Assembly: GCF_005239225.2 (NCBI RefSeq)
Contig: NC_133301.1
Span: 9,114,318-9,178,317 of the forward strand
Direction of reading: 5' to 3'
Origin: Populus alba
Lineage: Eukaryota; Streptophyta; Magnoliopsida; Malpighiales; Salicaceae
DNA length: 64,000 nucleotides
In this document: piece by piece, positions 60,435 through 64,000 of the stretch
Layout: each line of letters opens with the position of its first letter
Position numbering within the stretch: position 1 is the first letter of the stretch
Translations under genes and position numbers: made by a program
The notes under the pieces: generated by a model
Database searches by the model: none
Told to the model about the DNA's origin: nothing
Seen by the model: the letters and a program-made list of their open reading frames with translations, nothing else

Positions 60435-60838
60435 ATAAATAAATAAATAAATAAAGCTTCTGAAAAATGGAATAGTTACACTGGGAAGTTGGGTAGGAAT
60501 AATAATTGAATATCATTAGTGGACTTTATCGGATCAGACGCATTGATGGATTAAGAGCACGGGAATGGGATTTGCCATTATGAATTAGGGCTTAACATGC
60601 GCTTGCAATGATAAGGAATATTGTTAATGGCTGCTGAGCAGGGCAGTGCGATATTAGGTCAAAACACTAAAGCTACCTACAACTTCTTGAGATGCACACC
60701 ACTTCACATTCCATGCATCTAGAAATTAAACAAATCTTTACTCCTAGACACCCAAAGAAAAAAAAAATAACAAAAATGCTAAATGTAAAGCTTCCTGTAT
60801 AAAATTCTAAGTTTTAATTTTATTATTTTTATCAATAC
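60435..60838. other. Intergenic, nothing identified
   Basis: Ordinary AT-rich spacer between the MITE and the TRIM-like element. Confidence 0.4.
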
Positions 60839-62160
60839 TGTTAGAAAATAATATAAATTATATCTTAAAATTTTATTTAATAACAACTTAAACTTTTTAA
60901 ATTTAAAGGGTGTTTATTTCTATGGTTACTTTTGCTTTTGAACCAAGCCATAGAAAACAAAGGTTTAGTAATTAAAAAAACATGATTTATTTTATGAGGG
61001 ACCCACCATGTTTTGCTTTTTGAATGCTAGTAAGCAAATAGCAGTTTCATGCTTCTTCTCTCTACCTCCATGTGTAGTTTTTCACTTTTGTAAAAATAAA
61101 ACAGTGGAGAGTGAATATCCCACTCTTCACTATGTGGAGACAGTGGAGGCATTCTTCACTATCTTGCCAGACCGAATCCAGGCCTAAATTTTGTTTTTTA
61201 TTATTTCAGTTGGACCAGATCTAGTAAAAAAAAATCTAATTTTTTTAAATTATGTTTCCTTGAAAAATTGATATTTAATATTATTCAATGACACTATATA
61301 AATTAGAAGAAAATCGCATGAAGACGTAGCATTTGTAAAATTTGATTGCAATCTTAATTTTGTTCATGATGATTTTTTACCTGATTTTATTGCACGCTCA
61401 AAAGACCATGAAATTGTAGTCCTTATCGGATGAACCTCGTACGTGATAGGAATTTTAGATAGGTTAATGGAACAATAAAAAAATATTTGATATAAAAATA
61501 TTATTTATTTAATAATATAATAATAGTAGTTAAATCTACAATATTTAAATTAAAAACCACCAATATTAATAAATATCTTTTTTAGTTGTTTTATAACCTC
61601 AATTTAAAAAATATTTTTTACCAAATACATTAAATTATTTTTTATTTAACTTCAATTTCAATCACAGTTTTAACCAAATATATATAAATATCAAACCAAC
61701 CTCAATCAAAAATATTTTTTTATAAAATAATTCTTTTCAAACCACAACTATAAAAGCTACTGCAATACCAAACACACTTGATGGTTCATTAACATGGTAT
61801 TAAAGCCTTCAAGACCAAGCGGTCATTAGTTCGAATCTTATCATTTTTATTTATTTGATAAAAAATAAATACAAGGCACTATGAGCCTCTACAAGTTTGA
61901 AGTTTAAAGAATTTTCAGTTAAGACGGTGTATTAGAAAATAATATAAATTATATCTTGAGATATTATCTAATAACTTAGATTTTTGAGTTAAATTGATTT
62001 TTTTGACAAAACATGACTCCTGTTTAATGATTTGATTATCTTTTTAAGAAGTCTCATGTTTAAATTATAAAAAAAAAATAAGGCATGTTAGTTTTTTAAT
62101 TTTATTTTAATTTTAATTTCAATTTCAAGTGTGAAACGTGTTAAAATAATATTTTTTTTT
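60839..62160 (+). mobile_element. TRIM-like miniature LTR retrotransposon
   Basis: Two direct repeats start TGTTAGAAAATAATATAAAT (60839) and TATTAGAAAATAATATAAAT (about 61930). The first ends ...TTCATTAACA at about 61794, followed directly by TGGTATTAAAGC, one or two changes from the initiator-tRNA-Met primer site TGGTATCAGAGC. About 135 bp of non-coding internal DNA separates the LTRs. The first LTR is split by a Harbinger-like insertion (60906-61777). After the second LTR a similar internal stretch and another LTR-like start (TGTTAAAATAATAT, 62139) follow, hinting at a tandem array. There is no coding capacity. A perfect 5-bp target duplication was not found. Confidence 0.7.
60906..61777. 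mobile_element. Non-autonomous PIF/Harbinger-like element nested in LTR
   Basis: The left end is AAGGGTGTTTATTTCTATGG; the right end (reverse complement) is AAGTGTGTTTGGTATTGCAG. The right subterminal DNA (CACAGTTTTAACCAAATA, CAAACCACAACTATAAAAGC) matches the right end of the large Harbinger element at 14690-14860. Both LTRs of the host TRIM align across this break, which shows it is an insertion. It has no open frame. Borders are good to a few bases. Confidence 0.65.
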
Positions 62161-62356
62161 TTTAAAAAAAAAAAAAACAGGGTTTGACCGCAGCCTCTTG
62201 TTTCCAAATAGATTTGAAATATTAAAGTTTTTAAGAAAACACCATTACAAGAGGAGAATATTAAAAGAATTTCAATCTTTGAAATGGTGATCAAAATTCA
62301 CTTTCGGTGTATTAACTATCAACTGTTAACAATTGACTGTCTAACCAGATTGCTAG

Positions 62357-62357
<1 letters not shown>

Positions 62358-62396
<39 letters not shown>
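62358..62396 (+). repeat. (AT)n microsatellite
   Basis: An uninterrupted AT run of about 39 bases after TTGCTAGCT. Confidence 0.95.
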
Positions 62397-62399
<3 letters not shown>

Positions 62400-62525
62400 A
62401 ATGAAATAATAACTTGTACTGATTCTAGACTACTACTTTCACTTTAGCAAAGTTGCCTTCATTATCAACTTTACCTGCTAAAATGTTAGACGTGATTTTT
62501 CAGGAGTCACATACGACCAGATCCC

Positions 62526-63048
62526 ATGGACCCTACAAGTGAGAGAAAGAGAGAGAGAGATGATGATGATAACGATGATCCAGGAGGAAAAGAAATGAAA
62601 ACGAAAGAACTTTATGAGAAATCCATAACGAAATTGCTTAAATATGTGTCATGTTCTCATAAAACAATTATTGAATGGTTTTTAAAGTATTTTTTTTATT
62701 TAGAAATGTATTAATATATATTTTTAAAAAACTAATTATTTTTTATAACATTAAAATGATTTTAAAATATTAAAAAAATAATAATATAAAAAAACATAAA
62801 AAATTTATTATTTTTTTAAAAAATTAAAACATGAAAACAAATATGACGTTAGCTTGATGTATGCAGGAGCTGAATGGTTAATAAACAAAACCAGTTTATC
62901 TACAAAAACTACGGATTTATCATTGAGTGTCATGTTTTCTTTTACCAACTGCATGAAGGAACATACTCCGGCAAGCATATGGATGGGAGGCGTTCAAAAA
63001 GGTGAACATATAATTCCTTGTCGGTTCCGTGGAGGTGCATATGTTTAA
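62526..63048 (+). CDS. Hypothetical small gene, two coding pieces, uncertain
   Basis: Piece 1 begins with the ATG at 62526 in a good context (CCCATGGACC) and encodes MDPTSERKRERDDDDNDDPG GKEMKTKELYEKS, strongly charged. Piece 2 (about 62854-63045) encodes AEWLINKTSLSTKTTDLSLS and later HTPASIWMGGVQKG, ending in TAA, after a TATGCAG acceptor-like site. AT-rich MITE-like DNA (62640-62840) separates them. No phase-consistent donor could be chosen, so joining is a guess. Not recognised. It may be a young or broken gene. Confidence 0.3.
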
Positions 63049-63059
63049 CTAATGGTAAT

Positions 63060-63405
63060 CATTTTTGTTTTGGTTTAATTTGTTTTTTTTTTAAATAACT
63101 ATACCTAATTTTTTTTAAAGAAAAAACTAAAAACGGTTCAAACAGACTGGTTTTGTTTTGGTTAGGTTTTTTAGGACAAAAACCGGTTCAAACCGGTTTG
63201 GCTCGGTTTTTTAGTTTGACTCAATTTTTTTCCGGTTTGGGTTTAGTTTGGTTTAGTTTTTTCTGTTTCAGGTTTATAAAACCGAACCGAACTGGTTGTT
63301 TTTTTTTTTAATTTTAATCGGTTTTTTTTTCACAGTTTGATTTTTTCAGTTATTTTTTTTTGGTTTTCTCGGTTTAATTGATTTTTTGATTTTTTTGTTC
63401 ACCTC
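63060..63405. repeat. CCGGTT/GGTTTGG-rich low-complexity repeat
   Basis: Many copies of CGGTTTGG, AAACCGG and GGTTCGGTTTT-like words occur between T-runs, for example ACCGGTTCAAACCGGTTTGG at about 63181-63200 (a near-palindrome). This type of text is common in plant genomes. It is non-coding. Confidence 0.7.
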
Positions 63406-63413
63406 TATATTTA

Positions 63414-63562
63414 AGTGTGTGTTTGAAATTGTAATAATTTTTAAAAAATTTTTTATTTAGAAATATATTAAAATAATATTTTAATTTTTAAAAAAATATT
63501 TTAACTTAAACACATTAAAATTTAAAAAAAAAAAAAAAACCACCGTACCTAAACATACCCTG
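63414..63562. mobile_element. AT-rich MITE relative
   Basis: TTA (63411-63413) precedes AGTGTGTGTTTGAAATTG. The right end reads ACCTAAACATACCCT (reverse complement AGGGTATGTTTAGGT). The interior is A/T runs like the other members. The right target duplication is not clear. Confidence 0.5.
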
Positions 63563-64000
63563 AAAAAAGAGGCAGGGACAAAACTAGCCGCTTGGATGGA
63601 ATCCCTTCTAATGTGTCCGCCGGAATGTTGTCAAGGGAAGGCAGCACCTCCATTCTATTTCTAGGAGTTTTTTCTTTTCTTTTTTATTTTTCTTTAACGT
63701 TCATGCACGTGCTTCCTACTTATGCCCGTAAATAATTACCAGACATTAGTTATTTGTTTTTGGAAAAACGCTGCTCGTACTCCATTAACGTCAAATCACA
63801 TCTTTGGTGAGCTTTTGTGGTAAAATCACATATCAATGTTCAATATTGATTCCACGTTTTGCTGTTTTTTTATTTTTTTTAACTTTAAATTATTTTTATA
63901 TATTAATATAAAAAATATTATTTTAATATATTTTTAAATAAAAAAATATTTTAAAACGAAATTACTATCATGTTTCTAAACAATTACGAAATAATATTGA
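63563..64000. other. Window end: spacer plus AT-rich MITE-like tail
   Basis: 63563-63860 is unassigned spacer, partly GC-richer (GTCCGCCGGAATGTTG). From about 63865 the DNA resembles the interior and right end of the MITE family (ending near ATCATGTTTCTAAAC) and may be a further copy. No gene. Confidence 0.35.

Noticed and set aside
61790..61850. tRNA-like text (TGGTATTAAAGC ... GTTCGAATC)
   Set aside because: The position right after an LTR end makes it a retrotransposon primer site and internal region; no cloverleaf could be formed, so no tRNA gene is called.
63150..63360. Repeated CCGGTT words resembling a spaced repeat array
   Set aside because: Irregular spacing and T-runs; common plant low-complexity repeat, not a CRISPR or defined satellite.

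Overview
The window looks like nuclear DNA from a dicot plant, most likely a poplar or close relative (Salicaceae). The evidence is low GC, GT-AG introns, spliced reading frames that read like known dicot proteins, and several repeat families I associate with Populus. The species call rests on recall and was not checked by a search. No CRISPR array, operon, rRNA gene or convincing tRNA gene was seen.

Three cellular protein genes can be assembled exon by exon, each with splice phases that close exactly. (1) Minus strand, 18304-17271: a 138-residue heavy-metal-associated (HMA) domain protein, 3 exons. (2) Plus strand, 40468-46751: a 741-residue ARF GTPase-activating protein of the AGD14/ZIGA type, 13 coding exons, with a probable 5' UTR intron. 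(3) Minus strand, 54913-50534: a 398-residue SERINC/TMS membrane protein, 12 coding exons including one of 25 bp, also with a probable 5' UTR intron. Genes 2 and 3 converge on about 3.8 kb of AT-rich DNA. They act in membrane traffic and membrane lipid biology and the HMA protein binds metal; nothing suggests a shared pathway.

The rest is mostly transposon history. 0.4-6 kb: an unclassified repeat in tandem and dispersed copies. 6.95-14.87 kb: a two-gene PIF/Harbinger transposon with TTA target duplications, an open spliced transposase and an ORF1 killed by a 1.7-kb solo LTR plus two nonsense codons. 15-17 kb: degenerate repeats. 21-28 kb: decayed Ty3/gypsy sequence. 28.15-32.53 kb: a dead hAT element. 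32.9-34.8 kb: a gypsy-like LTR interrupted by a 0.7-kb hairpin made from two head-to-head LTR ends of the solo-LTR family. 35.3-36.2 kb: a decayed Ty1/copia fragment. 57.6-59.3 kb: a long degenerate repeat array. 60.8-62.1 kb: a TRIM-like miniature retrotransposon with a Harbinger-like element nested in its first LTR. Short AT-rich Tourist-like MITEs, some with 3-bp target duplications, are scattered throughout and share end motifs with the large Harbinger element.

No clearly new biological system was found. The most unusual items are the Harbinger element with a live-looking transposase and a dead partner gene, the LTR-derived hairpin, the nested and possibly tandem TRIM, a pair of G-boxes one helical turn apart, and several GC-richer orphan segments that could not be identified.
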